Assembly: GCA_002069885.1 (NCBI GenBank)
Contig: MWCD01000011.1
Location: forward strand, 1 to 64,000
Origin: a bacterium ADurb.Bin236
GTDB lineage: Bacteria; UBP15; UBA6099
Reading direction: 5' to 3'
DNA: 64,000 nucleotides
This document shows, piece after piece, positions 7,870-17,047 of this stretch (within the stretch, counting starts at the first letter, position 1; each line of letters opens with the position of its first letter). Position numbers and translations under genes: made by a program. The notes below the pieces were generated by a model, which was given only the letters and a program-made list of their open reading frames with translations, was not told where the DNA came from and made no database searches.

Positions 7870-9066
7870 ATGAACAAATCGAAAATTGCCGCGCTGGCTG
7901 TCGTTCTCGCGCTCGCGCCGCTCGTTGTGTCGTCTTGCGGGGACAGGCTGGTGAAGGGTAACAAGGCGTGGATGGCCCTTTTCAACACGCCGCTGTCCAC
8001 TCAGGACGAGCCGTGGAAGCTGGTCGAGGGGATACGGGCGTTCAGCCCCCGGTTCTCCGTTCCGGACACGATAACCGCCGAGCGGAAACAGGCGATAGCG
8101 CTTGTGGCGGGCGGAATTGCGAAAGGGCTGAAAGTTGAAAAAGACCCGATGGGAGCGTATTTCGCGGCGGTGGACGGATTCCCCGCGCCCGAAGAGCACA
8201 GGGACCAGTTCATAGCGCGTCTGACGGGCGCCCCGACGGACCTCACGTTCTCTTTCATCACCAAGGTCGGAGAGCCGGTACAACTCGACCTGTTCGTGCG
8301 CCGCGCGATGACGTACATCGACCCTTACTCGATGTCAGCTTCGGACGAGCTTGTGACTGGACAGTACGGAAACGAACTGGGCTGGACGCTCGCCGCGTTC
8401 TCTCACTCGAACCTTCACAAAACCATCTGGCGCAACTACAAGAACCGGGACATGGGGATGGAAACGCTGCTGAGCGTGGCGATATCGAGGCCGGTCAACT
8501 GGGGTTCATACGAGGGGCTTATAGAGCAGGCGGGGATTGCGACGGCGCTCAGGACATATATGGTCAACATGCTTGACGAGGAGAAATCGCTGAGCGATGC
8601 GGAGCGCAAAAAGGACGAATCCAAGAAGCGCGGCCCGGCTCCGGATATGCGCGGACTTGAACTTAAGGGTACATGGGACGGCGCGCGCAAACATGTCAAC
8701 GGCGTGCTAGAAACCATGCGGCAGAACCAGAACCCGGACGGAACTTTCTCCGCGACATGGCATTCGGGCAAGCAGCGGGCGGACAACGAGATGGACGCCG
8801 TGCTGTACACCGCGCTGGCGCTGGATTTCATGGGTTGGGCGATGTACGACGACGAACTGAGGGACGAGATGCCGAGGAAAGCGGCGAAGGCTCTTATCAA
8901 GTCGGTGGAGAAGCTTACCCCGGAGATACTGTCGGAAAACTATTTTGCGGCGGCGAGCGCCGGCCGCGCGCTCAGGCAGTACAACGACAGGCTGATAGCT
9001 CTGGGCGGGAAAGCCGCCAGATACAACCCTGAAGCCGCGCCGGACGATTCGGCGTGCTGCGATTAA
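7870..9066 (+). CDS. Lipoprotein with possible alpha-toroid repeats, unknown function
   Basis: The 398-residue product begins with a lipoprotein-type signal peptide (MNKSKIAALAVVLALAP..VVSSC, lipidated cysteine about residue 23). The rest is mostly helical with no recognised catalytic motif. One stretch, MRQNQNPDGTFSATWH followed by MDAVLYTALALDFMG, resembles the QNPDGSF helical repeat of squalene-cyclase/prenyltransferase-like toroids, but only one clear copy is visible. The C-terminus ends in an acidic tail with two cysteines. It is preceded by GGGAGG and follows the NtrC-family gene by 30 bases; a ferredoxin-nitroreductase follows by 52 bases, so the three may be co-transcribed. I do not recognise a function. 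Confidence 0.75.
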   Translation: MNKSKIAALAVVLALAPLVVSSCGDRLVKGNKAWMALFNTPLSTQDEPWKLVEGIRAFSPRFSVPDTITAERKQAIALVAGGIAKGLKVEKDPMGAYFAAVDGFPAPEEHRDQFIARLTGAPTDLTFSFITKVGEPVQLDLFVRRAMTYIDPYSMSASDELVTGQYGNELGWTLAAFSHSNLHKTIWRNYKNRDMGMETLLSVAISRPVNWGSYEGLIEQAGIATALRTYMVNMLDEEKSLSDAERKKDESKKRGPAPDMRGLELKGTWDGARKHVNGVLETMRQNQNPDGTFSATWHSGKQRADNEMDAVLYTALALDFMGWAMYDDELRDEMPRKAAKALIKSVEKLTPEILSENYFAAASAGRALRQYNDRLIALGGKAARYNPEAAPDDSACCD

Positions 9067-9118
9067 AAAACGAAAACATTTGACATACGGCGACGGAAAC
9101 GCCTGAAAGAGCGGCTCG

Positions 9119-9982
9119 ATGATAAAGATAGACGGCGACAAATGCAAGCGGGACGGGTTGTGCCTTAAAGCGTGTTGCGAGAACCATGTGTTCGTTCAGG
9201 ACGCGCCCGGAGAGATTCCGAGGCCGGAGAATCAGGGCGATTGTTCGTTGTGCGGCCACTGCGTGGCGGTATGTCCGGGCGACGCGATTACTCATTCCGG
9301 CATGAACATGGCAGAGTTTAAGCCGGTGGATCTTTCCGCGTTCCCGACTCCTGAGGCGGCGGAGAATTTTTTGTTCTCGATGCGCTCGGTGCGGCAGTAT
9401 AAGAAGAAGGCGGTGTCAAGGGAAGACATCGACAGGCTGCTGGCGGCGGGGGCGAAGGCGGCGAGCGAGCACAACTCTCAGGACAGAAGGTTCTTCGTGT
9501 TGACGGACGCCGCGAAGATACACGAACTGTCGGGCAAACTGACGGCGCACTACGGGATGCTGGCGAAAACGCTGCGGCCTCCGGTCATGAGCGCTATAGG
9601 CGTGTTTGCGCCCGGAATGAAGGACTACCTCGAAGGGTCTCTCCCCGATATGAAGCGGAAGGCTGTGGAGTTCGGGCAGGAAACTGACCCGATATTTCAC
9701 AGCGCGCCGTGCCTCATTGTGATAACCTCGAAAAAAGCCAACATGTTGGGAAAAGACACGGCTCTGACGGCGCAGGAAACGATAAGGTTTTTGGCGCACG
9801 CGATGGGGCTTGGGACGTGCGTGAGCGGGTACGCCATAGGCGCGCCGTCCATAGTGTCGAAGGCTTTGAAAATTCCGAGGGGACAAAAAATCCAGACAGT
9901 GTTCACGCTGGGATACCCGGCGCTCAAATACAGAAAAACCGTGGACAGAAAGCCGCCGCAGATAGACCGGGCGGGGAACTGA
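9119..9982 (+). CDS. Ferredoxin-nitroreductase fusion protein
   Basis: The first 60 residues form a 2x[4Fe-4S] ferredoxin-like domain. One cluster motif is atypical (CKRDGLCLKAC) and one classical (CSLCGHCVAVCP). Residues about 75-280 form an FMN nitroreductase domain (RSVRQYKKKAVSREDIDRLL; AHAMGLGTCVSGYAIGAP). Ferredoxin-nitroreductase fusions are widespread in anaerobes and are thought to pass electrons from ferredoxin to an FMN-bound substrate; the natural acceptor is unknown. The length of 287 is normal for the fusion family. A YfhO-like membrane protein gene follows 54 bases later. Confidence 0.9.
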   Translation: MIKIDGDKCKRDGLCLKACCENHVFVQDAPGEIPRPENQGDCSLCGHCVAVCPGDAITHSGMNMAEFKPVDLSAFPTPEAAENFLFSMRSVRQYKKKAVSREDIDRLLAAGAKAASEHNSQDRRFFVLTDAAKIHELSGKLTAHYGMLAKTLRPPVMSAIGVFAPGMKDYLEGSLPDMKRKAVEFGQETDPIFHSAPCLIVITSKKANMLGKDTALTAQETIRFLAHAMGLGTCVSGYAIGAPSIVSKALKIPRGQKIQTVFTLGYPALKYRKTVDRKPPQIDRAGN

Positions 9983-10036
9983 CGCGGGGCCGCTCTCGCG
10001 GCATATTTACGAATTCGCGGCATTGAGGTTGTTTTC

Positions 10037-12430
10037 GTGACGGCGCAAAGAACGCGGGGTCCTGTCTTATTCTTTTTCCTAGTGGTCTCGCTTTGGTTTT
10101 TCCGTGGCGTGGCGTTCCGGGGCGAGAACTTCGTCGCCGCGGACGCTTTGGCGCGGCATGCGCCGTGGAGCGCTCCCGGCGGGGATGGCGCTCGCGCGAA
10201 AGTCGGCAACCCTGAACTTGAGGAATCCGCCACAGCGTTCTTCCCAGCGCATCTTCACGCGGCAAGGTGGATAGGCGAAGGGACAGTACCGATGTGGAAC
10301 CCGCACGCGATGTGCGGCGCGCCGTTCGCGACATCCGGAGAGGCGGGGATGTTCTATCCGCTGAACGCGCCGTTCTATCTGGCGGGCAAGGCGATAGAGG
10401 CGGTGAACTGGGGGGCGGTGGCGCATGTGGCGCTCGCGGGCCTGTTCGCTTTCTGCATGGGTCGCGCGCTCGGGATGGGGTTCCGGGCCGCCGCCGTGAC
10501 GGGCATCGTCTTCATGTTCAACGGCTGGCTCGTCACAAGGATGATGTCGCCGCACCTGTTGCGCGCCGGGGTGTGGCTGCCGCTGATGGTGTGCCTTTAC
10601 GAGTTGTCTCTCAAGAAGAAGAAAGCGGCGTTCGCCGTGTTGAGCGGAGTGGCCGGGGCGATGCCGTTTCTGGCCGCCAGTCCGCAGGTCGGCATGATGT
10701 CTCAACTGTTCGTCGCGTTGTACGCCGCGTTCAGGTTTTTCATTTCGCCCGTGAAAAGCAAGGGGTTCGCGGCGGCGGCGTGGATTGTGTCCGTGATTGT
10801 GGCGGCGGGGTTGGCTTCGGTTCAGACTATGCCGTCTGCGGACGCGATGATGAGGTCGGCGTCGCAGCCGGGCGCGCTGGCAGACGTGGTGATGTCTCCG
10901 TTTGACATAAAGCATCTTGCGATGGTGTTCGCGCCGGATGTGTTCGGCAACCCGGCGGCGGGCGGCTACCGCGGGGAAATGGATTATATGACGATGTGCG
11001 CGTATGCGGGCTCGCTGCCGCTGTTGCTCGCCGCCGTGGCGGTTTTCCGAGGGGCGGGGCGGACGAGGTGGTATTTCGTCGGGGCCGCCGTCGTGGCGGT
11101 GATCGTGGCCCTCGGCTCGCCGCTCAGCGCCATCTCCCTGATTATCCCGTGGCGGCACATGCCGCAGCCCCGCGAGGCGCTGTTCATATTCTCGTTCTGC
11201 GTTTCCGCGCTGGCGGGATTCGGGTGGGCGGCGGTGGACAAGGATGGAAACTTCAGGGAACGGGCGTCGGCCCTCGCGTTGCCGGCGTTTGTGTGCGCGG
11301 CGGCGCTTGCGGCGCTGCTGACCGTCGTCGCAGTCTTTCGGGCGGGGGGCGACGGTGGGGGGACGGACGCGTCAGCGCTTGCGGCGGGGGCTGCAAGGTG
11401 GATCGTCATAGCGGTGGCGGGAATGGCAATTTTGTCCGCCGGCTTCTTCCGCGCTCCCTTCAGATGGATTCTGGCTGTGGCGCTTATTATCCTCGACACC
11501 GGCCTTTGGGCGTCTGCCCTGAACCCGACCACCAAGCCGAGGGAGTTGTTTCCGCCGACCGCCGCTACGGACCTTCTTCAGGCTGACCGAAGCCTTTTCC
11601 GGATACACGGCGTAGGCGATCCGGATGTGTTCAAGCCGGACGCCGCGTCGGTTTACGGCTTGTTCGACATCAGGGGCAGGCTCGACGCGTCCACCGGACG
11701 GTACGCAAAAATATTGGACGCAATATCGGAAGATTTTCGCGGCCCGGCTGAAGGAGCCGCGCCCGTTCCGATGGATGTGATGCGATTTCGCGCTCCGATA
11801 CTCAACCTGATGAACGTGAAGTACGCGATGTCCGAGGAATGGCCCGCTGACTACGACGACCCGCAGTTCAGGAGGATGATAGCAAGGGACGCAAGGTTGA
11901 CGATAAATGAGAATGCGCTGCCGAGGTTTTTCATGGTGGACGACTGGCGCGCGCTGGACGGCCCGGAAGACGTGTTTGAAGTCATGATGTCGAGGGACTT
12001 CGACCCCGGCGCGGCTGTCCTTCTGGACTCGCGGGAATTTAGCGGCGGAGCGCTCCCGGCGCCACCGCCGTCTGCGGCGACTCCAGACCGCATCGGAAGG
12101 GTTCCGTTGCTGATAAAATACTTTTATTACAGCCCAGATTTAGTGTCGTTCATGGCGGTGGCGGGCAAGGCGGGGATGCTGGTCGCGTCAGAGGCGAACG
12201 CGCCCGGTTGGAAGGTCGCAGTCAACGGGCGTCCGGCCCCGCTATACACCGCCAATTATGTGTTCCGCGCCGTTCCTCTGGAGGCGGGCGAAAACCATAT
12301 CGTGTTCACATACAAGCCCGCGTCGGTTGCCATTGGGAGCGTCGTTTCCACCGCTGCGGCGGCCGCTTCTTTATTGGCTTTAATTGTTCTGCCGATGTTG
12401 CGTCCTGAACCCCGAACCAGAAAAAAATGA
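10037..12430 (+). CDS. YfhO-like multi-spanning membrane protein
   Basis: The 797-residue protein has an N-terminal signal-anchor segment and a periplasmic-loop signature near residue 75 (MWNPHAMCGAPFATSGEAG). About ten hydrophobic segments follow to residue 500, then a large soluble domain (about 500-770) and a final membrane helix. This matches the YfhO family, whose members resemble GT-C glycosyltransferases and help decorate envelope polymers. The start is GTG at 10037 with TTGAGG 8 bases upstream. An acidic residue early in the first loop is typical of GT-C enzymes, but I cannot assign the catalytic residue. Sugar donor and acceptor are unknown. It lies just upstream of the surface-fibre locus. 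Confidence 0.8.
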   Translation: MTAQRTRGPVLFFFLVVSLWFFRGVAFRGENFVAADALARHAPWSAPGGDGARAKVGNPELEESATAFFPAHLHAARWIGEGTVPMWNPHAMCGAPFATSGEAGMFYPLNAPFYLAGKAIEAVNWGAVAHVALAGLFAFCMGRALGMGFRAAAVTGIVFMFNGWLVTRMMSPHLLRAGVWLPLMVCLYELSLKKKKAAFAVLSGVAGAMPFLAASPQVGMMSQLFVALYAAFRFFISPVKSKGFAAAAWIVSVIVAAGLASVQTMPSADAMMRSASQPGALADVVMSPFDIKHLAMVFAPDVFGNPAAGGYRGEMDYMTMCAYAGSLPLLLAAVAVFRGAGRTRWYFVGAAVVAVIVALGSPLSAISLIIPWRHMPQPREALFIFSFCVSALAGFGWAAVDKDGNFRERASALALPAFVCAAALAALLTVVAVFRAGGDGGGTDASALAAGAARWIVIAVAGMAILSAGFFRAPFRWILAVALIILDTGLWASALNPTTKPRELFPPTAATDLLQADRSLFRIHGVGDPDVFKPDAASVYGLFDIRGRLDASTGRYAKILDAISEDFRGPAEGAAPVPMDVMRFRAPILNLMNVKYAMSEEWPADYDDPQFRRMIARDARLTINENALPRFFMVDDWRALDGPEDVFEVMMSRDFDPGAAVLLDSREFSGGALPAPPPSAATPDRIGRVPLLIKYFYYSPDLVSFMAVAGKAGMLVASEANAPGWKVAVNGRPAPLYTANYVFRAVPLEAGENHIVFTYKPASVAIGSVVSTAAAAASLLALIVLPMLRPEPRTRKK

Positions 12431-12587
12431 TAGAAAAATTTGGCAGCAAAAGAATCCGGTTTTCCGTTGCGGAGTGGAGAATCAGACTGCAAGCGCGGTT
12501 GTTTTGATTTGAATAACAAATAGCAAACTTCGAGATTCACAAAAAGACAAAAATCACAATGAATTATATATACAAGTAATACAAATA

Positions 12588-12596
12588 TGATATATT
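12588..12596 (+). promoter_or_regulatory. Possible extended -10 box before the surface locus
   Basis: TGA-TATATT at the end of an unusually AT-rich stretch (12545-12600). No good -35 box lies at the right distance. If used, transcription would start about 30 bases before the ATG at 12634. Confidence 0.3.
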
Positions 12597-12633
12597 TTAT
12601 GTGCAGTTGAATATTCGTTTATGGAATGATGGA

Positions 12634-14589
12634 ATGATGATGACACGAACCCCCAAGAATTGCGTATGTTTGTTTGTGGCTGTGGGGTTGTTCTATTTTT
12701 CGACCGCGCGCGCCCAAATTTATGTTGAATCGGGAAGTTCCTCCGCAATAATCGTTGACAACACGGAGATAATACTGGATGTCGCGCCCGCGACGCGTGG
12801 TGGAGAGTTGTTCGTGCCGTTGACGGACGATCTGGCGGCGGTGCTTGGGGCGGAGTTCGAATACTACGATGACGGCGGGCGCGCGGCAGCAAAAGTGACG
12901 ATGCCGGGAGCGTCGCTGTCGTTCACGGAGGGCGCGGCCGTTTATTCGTCGGGCAGTGTAGAAAAGGCGCTGCGGGGCGCGCCGTTCATGCTCGGCCCGT
13001 GGCTTGCTGTCCCGGCCGCGGTACTCTTTCAGGAAATTGGATACGACGCTGAGTTCGCTGACGGCAACAAGTTCGTTTCCAAGAAGTCCCGGTCGGCTTT
13101 TGTAGAGCAGATTCCGGAATTGTTGTTTTTGCCGGAAGCTGAACCGACGAAAATCGAAGAGCCTGAGAAAGCGGCGGTGGAGCCGGAAGCGGCTCCCGCG
13201 AGAAAGCCCGCTCCCTTTCAATACACTTACGAAAATTCATTTGAATACAAAAACAACAAGATATCAGGCGACGCCGCCAAGAGCAGCATACAACCGGAAT
13301 CGGACGGATACAACAAGTTCAATCTCAGGGCGGTCGGGGAGTTGGCGAACGGATACGGAATTTCAGCCGCGCTGAGAACGTCTAGCACGACGAACGGCGA
13401 TTTCCGGCAGGGAGAAGTGAACAGTTTAACGGTGGACGCGACGCGGGGCAACACGCTGTTGAAGTTTTACGACCTGAACCCGAAGATATCCCGGTTCGTG
13501 ATGAGAAACTATCAGATGCAGGGATTTCAATATGGGAGGACGAGCGGAGGGATAACGACCTCGGTCATGATAGGAAGGACGCCCAAGAGGCTTTACGAGT
13601 CGCTGTACACCCGGAATGTGATTGCCGCGAGGGTGGAGAAACGAGCCGGGGCCGCGTGGAGATATTCGGCGACGCACGCGAGGATAGACGATGTCAGATA
13701 CCCTGAAATAACTGACCGGCACGAGAATAGCGTGACGACATTCACGGTTGGATACGACACCAAGCCGTTCAATGTGAGCGTCGAGCGGGCGATGAGCGCC
13801 GACAGGGTTTTTCATGGAGAAAGCAGAAGGGCGGACGCGACGAGGATAGACGTGAAGCGGATGGCGCGGAACCTGATGTTTATAGGGAACTACGAGCAGA
13901 TCGGCAACGAGTTTGTGTCGGAAACGGCGTTTTTCACCCCGGGCCGAAGGGAGTTTTCGGCGTTCGTCAGCGCGCGTCTGAATCCGAGGACGACCGCCAC
14001 CACCGGCGGCAAGAGTGTTTTGTATTTGGGAGAAAACACTGAAACCATTCCTTTTCAGATATCATCGCAGCCGTTCGCGGCGCGCAAGAAAATGAAGCTC
14101 GCGATGAACTTGAGCAACGAGAAGGCCCGGAACTCGACCGGTTCCAAGCTGACGGAGTCGCGACAGTTCTCCGTGTCCGACTGGTTCGGCGGAACAAAAC
14201 TAGCGTTGAATTTCGACAGGCGCGTTCAGAAGAGCTATCAGGGCGAACTGAACTTCAGGACGAACTTCAAGGCGCAGGCGACATCGAAGCTGACGGACAG
14301 GCTGACTGGAACATTTCAATTCAGACAGGAGAAGAGAAATCCGAACCAGACGCCTATAAGCCGGTTCTACAGGGCGCGTTTAGAGTATGAGTTGAAAGAG
14401 TGGAACGACGTGGGGCTGACTTTCGAGAGATATTACAACGGAACTGAATACGACCGCAACTGCGTGGAGGCGGATTACAGGTTGTTGGACAACATCAACG
14501 ATAGCGAGATAGCGATCACATACGGGTTCCACAACTATGCGGCGCACAACGAAAACAGAATAGGCTTGAAATACAGTTACGTAAGATAG
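12634..14589 (+). CDS. Outer-membrane beta-barrel with N-terminal stalk domain
   Basis: A signal peptide (MMMTRTPKN, hydrophobic core, ending ARA-Q) precedes a domain of about 120 residues. Its motif IIVDNTEIILDVAP...LFVPLTDDLAAVLG resembles copper-amine-oxidase-N/stalk domains, which bind cell-wall or glycan surfaces. A Pro/Glu linker follows. The last 440 residues alternate polar and hydrophobic positions with many Arg, Tyr and Asn and end in GLKYSYVR, as in beta-barrels. It is probably an outer-membrane pore anchored to the wall by its stalk. It is the first of five consecutive secreted-protein genes, ten bases before the next. The in-frame GTG at 12601 is less likely because the signal peptide begins at residue 12 of that frame. 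Confidence 0.7.
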   Translation: MMMTRTPKNCVCLFVAVGLFYFSTARAQIYVESGSSSAIIVDNTEIILDVAPATRGGELFVPLTDDLAAVLGAEFEYYDDGGRAAAKVTMPGASLSFTEGAAVYSSGSVEKALRGAPFMLGPWLAVPAAVLFQEIGYDAEFADGNKFVSKKSRSAFVEQIPELLFLPEAEPTKIEEPEKAAVEPEAAPARKPAPFQYTYENSFEYKNNKISGDAAKSSIQPESDGYNKFNLRAVGELANGYGISAALRTSSTTNGDFRQGEVNSLTVDATRGNTLLKFYDLNPKISRFVMRNYQMQGFQYGRTSGGITTSVMIGRTPKRLYESLYTRNVIAARVEKRAGAAWRYSATHARIDDVRYPEITDRHENSVTTFTVGYDTKPFNVSVERAMSADRVFHGESRRADATRIDVKRMARNLMFIGNYEQIGNEFVSETAFFTPGRREFSAFVSARLNPRTTATTGGKSVLYLGENTETIPFQISSQPFAARKKMKLAMNLSNEKARNSTGSKLTESRQFSVSDWFGGTKLALNFDRRVQKSYQGELNFRTNFKAQATSKLTDRLTGTFQFRQEKRNPNQTPISRFYRARLEYELKEWNDVGLTFERYYNGTEYDRNCVEADYRLLDNINDSEIAITYGFHNYAAHNENRIGLKYSYVR

Positions 14590-14599
14590 CGCGGGAGAA

Positions 14600-16993
14600 A
14601 TGCGATTGAAGACGAACGGGAGCAACAGACAAAGGCGTTTATATATGCGGGGGCGGGCGAGGCTGGCTGCGATGATAGCGGCGGCCGCGCTGTTGACGTT
14701 AGCGCCGGAGTGTTCCCGGACGGCGTTCGCGGCGGACGCGATAGCGAAGCTTGCAAATATAGAAGGGAAAACGCTGACACGGCAAAAGGGGGAAGCGATC
14801 TGGCGCGCAGCGGCGGAAGGAGAAGCAATAGAACCGGGCGACTCGGTGAAAACATTGTCTAATTCGACCGCTCTTGCGGTTTTTGCGAAAGGCGGAGCAG
14901 TCGATATCCTGCCGATGACGGAAGTCGTGTTCGACCTAGTAGAAAAGAACGGGTTGGCGTCAGTCGCTATTAACTTGGAATCCGGTCGCGCTTTGTTGCG
15001 GGCGGATAGCGGCGAAGCGTCCGCGCAGTTCGTGGTCAAGGCCGGAAACACGGCGTTTCGGGCAAGAAACGCGTCCGTGTTTGTTGAAGTCGAGGAAGAC
15101 GGAGGGTGCGTTGATGTGCTGAGCGGGGACGCTTATTTGACGTCTACGCTCGACGCCTCGGTCAAGTTTCCGCTTGTTCACGGGCAAAGAGCGATAGGTT
15201 TGTTCGCGGACGACTCAATGTCATTGTTTGAAGCGGACGTAGCGGATTTTGATATGGCGACGCATTCCTGCATGCCTGAACGAAAGCGGCCTGAGGCGCA
15301 ACAGCAAATCGAACAGTCCGTGGACACATCCGCGCCGGCGGCCGTCGGAGCAGAGGAAGAATCCGGAGAAGAGAGCGTCGTTTCCATTTCCACCGTCGTA
15401 ACCGTTCAGTTTAATGCGATTAAGCAAGAAGAGGAATCCGCGCCGGAGATGCCAGACCTTGCCCCGATGCTGGTTGCCTCGCAACCCGAGGAAGGTTTTT
15501 CGGGGCAGGGGGACGAACCGGAAGAAGAAGAGTATGAGATATCTGTTTCCACCGCTGTCACGGTGCAGTTTGCGGCGTCGGAAGCGAAGACGGAAGCTAA
15601 GTCGGAAGAGGCTTTGGCTCCCTCCGTTCCCGAAGTTGCCGAGGAGCAGCCTGTGTGCGCCACTCCGCCAAGAATCATAAAAGTCTCCGCAAATGAAACG
15701 AACTTACTTCCGGGTTCTAGGCCGTCGCTGGATTTCTACGAATGCGGCCCGATGCAAGTGATGTTTATCGGGACTGCCGAAGACGGATGCGGTCCGGTCG
15801 AAAAAGTTATGATAAAGATTGAAGACGAAGACGAAGAGACATATCAGGCGGACGGAAAAAAGAGTTGGTCATACACGGCGGCGGTGGAAAAGGCGGGGAC
15901 ATGGCCGATTAAAATCTGGGCGGTTGACGAGACTGGCGCTGTCTCGGCCGCATATGAATTCAGGATGGAAATGGAAAAGAACGTCGAGCCGCCAAACGTG
16001 TCGTTGCAGACAATAGCGAACAGGCAGGCTCCGACATTCGGCGGACGAATGAAACTGAACAAATCGCGTCTGACGAACGGAAGAATGAGCATTGAGGGAA
16101 CGGCAGATTCGCCCCGTTGCGATATATCAAGAGTGGACGTGAGCGTGAACGACGGAACGGCGTGGAACAGGGCGAACGGAGGCGGATTCTGGTCATATTC
16201 CTTCGTTCCGAGGGACGGGACGTATGAGATAGTTGCTAGAGCGGCGGATGATGACGGGCAGGAATCCGCAGTGTCCGCGACAGTCGAAGTGCAATACATA
16301 GACAAGACGGACGAGGAACTGCTGAGGATCGATTTTGACGCGCTCATGGCGGCGTACAGGGATAAGAACGCCGGAGGATTCATTGACGGCGTTTCAAGCA
16401 GGTACTCTTCTCCGGTGAATACGATTGAGGACCTTTCGCGCCTCGATTATTCGCTGAACACCAAATTCATGGAACAGTCGACGGTGTATATCCGGTATCT
16501 TGTGGTTTCGACGACGGTGAGCGGGAACACGGGGCGCGTGATGTTCAACTGGGACGCGGACAGAAGGACGGCGGGATATACGCATACAGGGACATTCGTG
16601 TTCGACTTGGACGACGAGGGATGGAAACTGCTGACAGTGTCCGACGCGGACACGTTTTTGAGGCACACGGATGTAGCGGCGCATATATCAGTCCGCGCGT
16701 CGGAATCTCAACTAAAAGCGAACAGGGCGGACACCGCGACGATATATCTGGAAGTCCGCGACTCGGCATTCAATCCGGTAAAAGACGGAACGATGGTGAC
16801 ATTGCTCGCGAGTTCGGGAGAAGTCGACGCGGTTGCGACGACTTCGGAAGGGCTGGCTGAGGCGACATATACGACAGGTTCATCTGCTGGAACCGCAGTG
16901 ATAACGGCTAGGCGGGGAGGGGCGGCCGGTTCGGTTTCGATTTCGCTGGTCGAAGAGTCGCCACCGGGGCCGCCGGGAGAACCGGGCGGATGA
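14600..16993 (+). CDS. Secreted FecR-domain/Ig-like multidomain protein
   Basis: After a signal peptide ending AFA-AD (about residue 46) comes a FecR-like beta-sandwich (about 60-205; ESGRALLRADSG, VVKAGNTAFRARN). An acidic linker follows with two copies of the segment VSxSTxVTVQF (nt about 15385-15420 and 15540-15575). Two Ig/fibronectin-like domains (about 350-570), an NTF2/SnoaL-like domain (about 575-690) and a C-terminal invasin-type Big domain (about 695-785; DSAFNPVKDGTMVTLL) complete it before a Gly/Pro tail. FecR domains outside iron transport often bind peptidoglycan or surface glycans. It is likely a periplasmic or cell-surface adhesin or assembly factor for the fibre gene 54 bases downstream. 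ATG 14645 is an alternative start with a shorter signal sequence. Confidence 0.75.
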   Translation: MRLKTNGSNRQRRLYMRGRARLAAMIAAAALLTLAPECSRTAFAADAIAKLANIEGKTLTRQKGEAIWRAAAEGEAIEPGDSVKTLSNSTALAVFAKGGAVDILPMTEVVFDLVEKNGLASVAINLESGRALLRADSGEASAQFVVKAGNTAFRARNASVFVEVEEDGGCVDVLSGDAYLTSTLDASVKFPLVHGQRAIGLFADDSMSLFEADVADFDMATHSCMPERKRPEAQQQIEQSVDTSAPAAVGAEEESGEESVVSISTVVTVQFNAIKQEEESAPEMPDLAPMLVASQPEEGFSGQGDEPEEEEYEISVSTAVTVQFAASEAKTEAKSEEALAPSVPEVAEEQPVCATPPRIIKVSANETNLLPGSRPSLDFYECGPMQVMFIGTAEDGCGPVEKVMIKIEDEDEETYQADGKKSWSYTAAVEKAGTWPIKIWAVDETGAVSAAYEFRMEMEKNVEPPNVSLQTIANRQAPTFGGRMKLNKSRLTNGRMSIEGTADSPRCDISRVDVSVNDGTAWNRANGGGFWSYSFVPRDGTYEIVARAADDDGQESAVSATVEVQYIDKTDEELLRIDFDALMAAYRDKNAGGFIDGVSSRYSSPVNTIEDLSRLDYSLNTKFMEQSTVYIRYLVVSTTVSGNTGRVMFNWDADRRTAGYTHTGTFVFDLDDEGWKLLTVSDADTFLRHTDVAAHISVRASESQLKANRADTATIYLEVRDSAFNPVKDGTMVTLLASSGEVDAVATTSEGLAEATYTTGSSAGTAVITARRGGAAGSVSISLVEESPPGPPGEPGG

Positions 16994-17047
16994 TGCAATT
17001 CGGAATTTAAAGGTTGACGCGAAGGTTTAATTGGAAGGAGTCAGGTT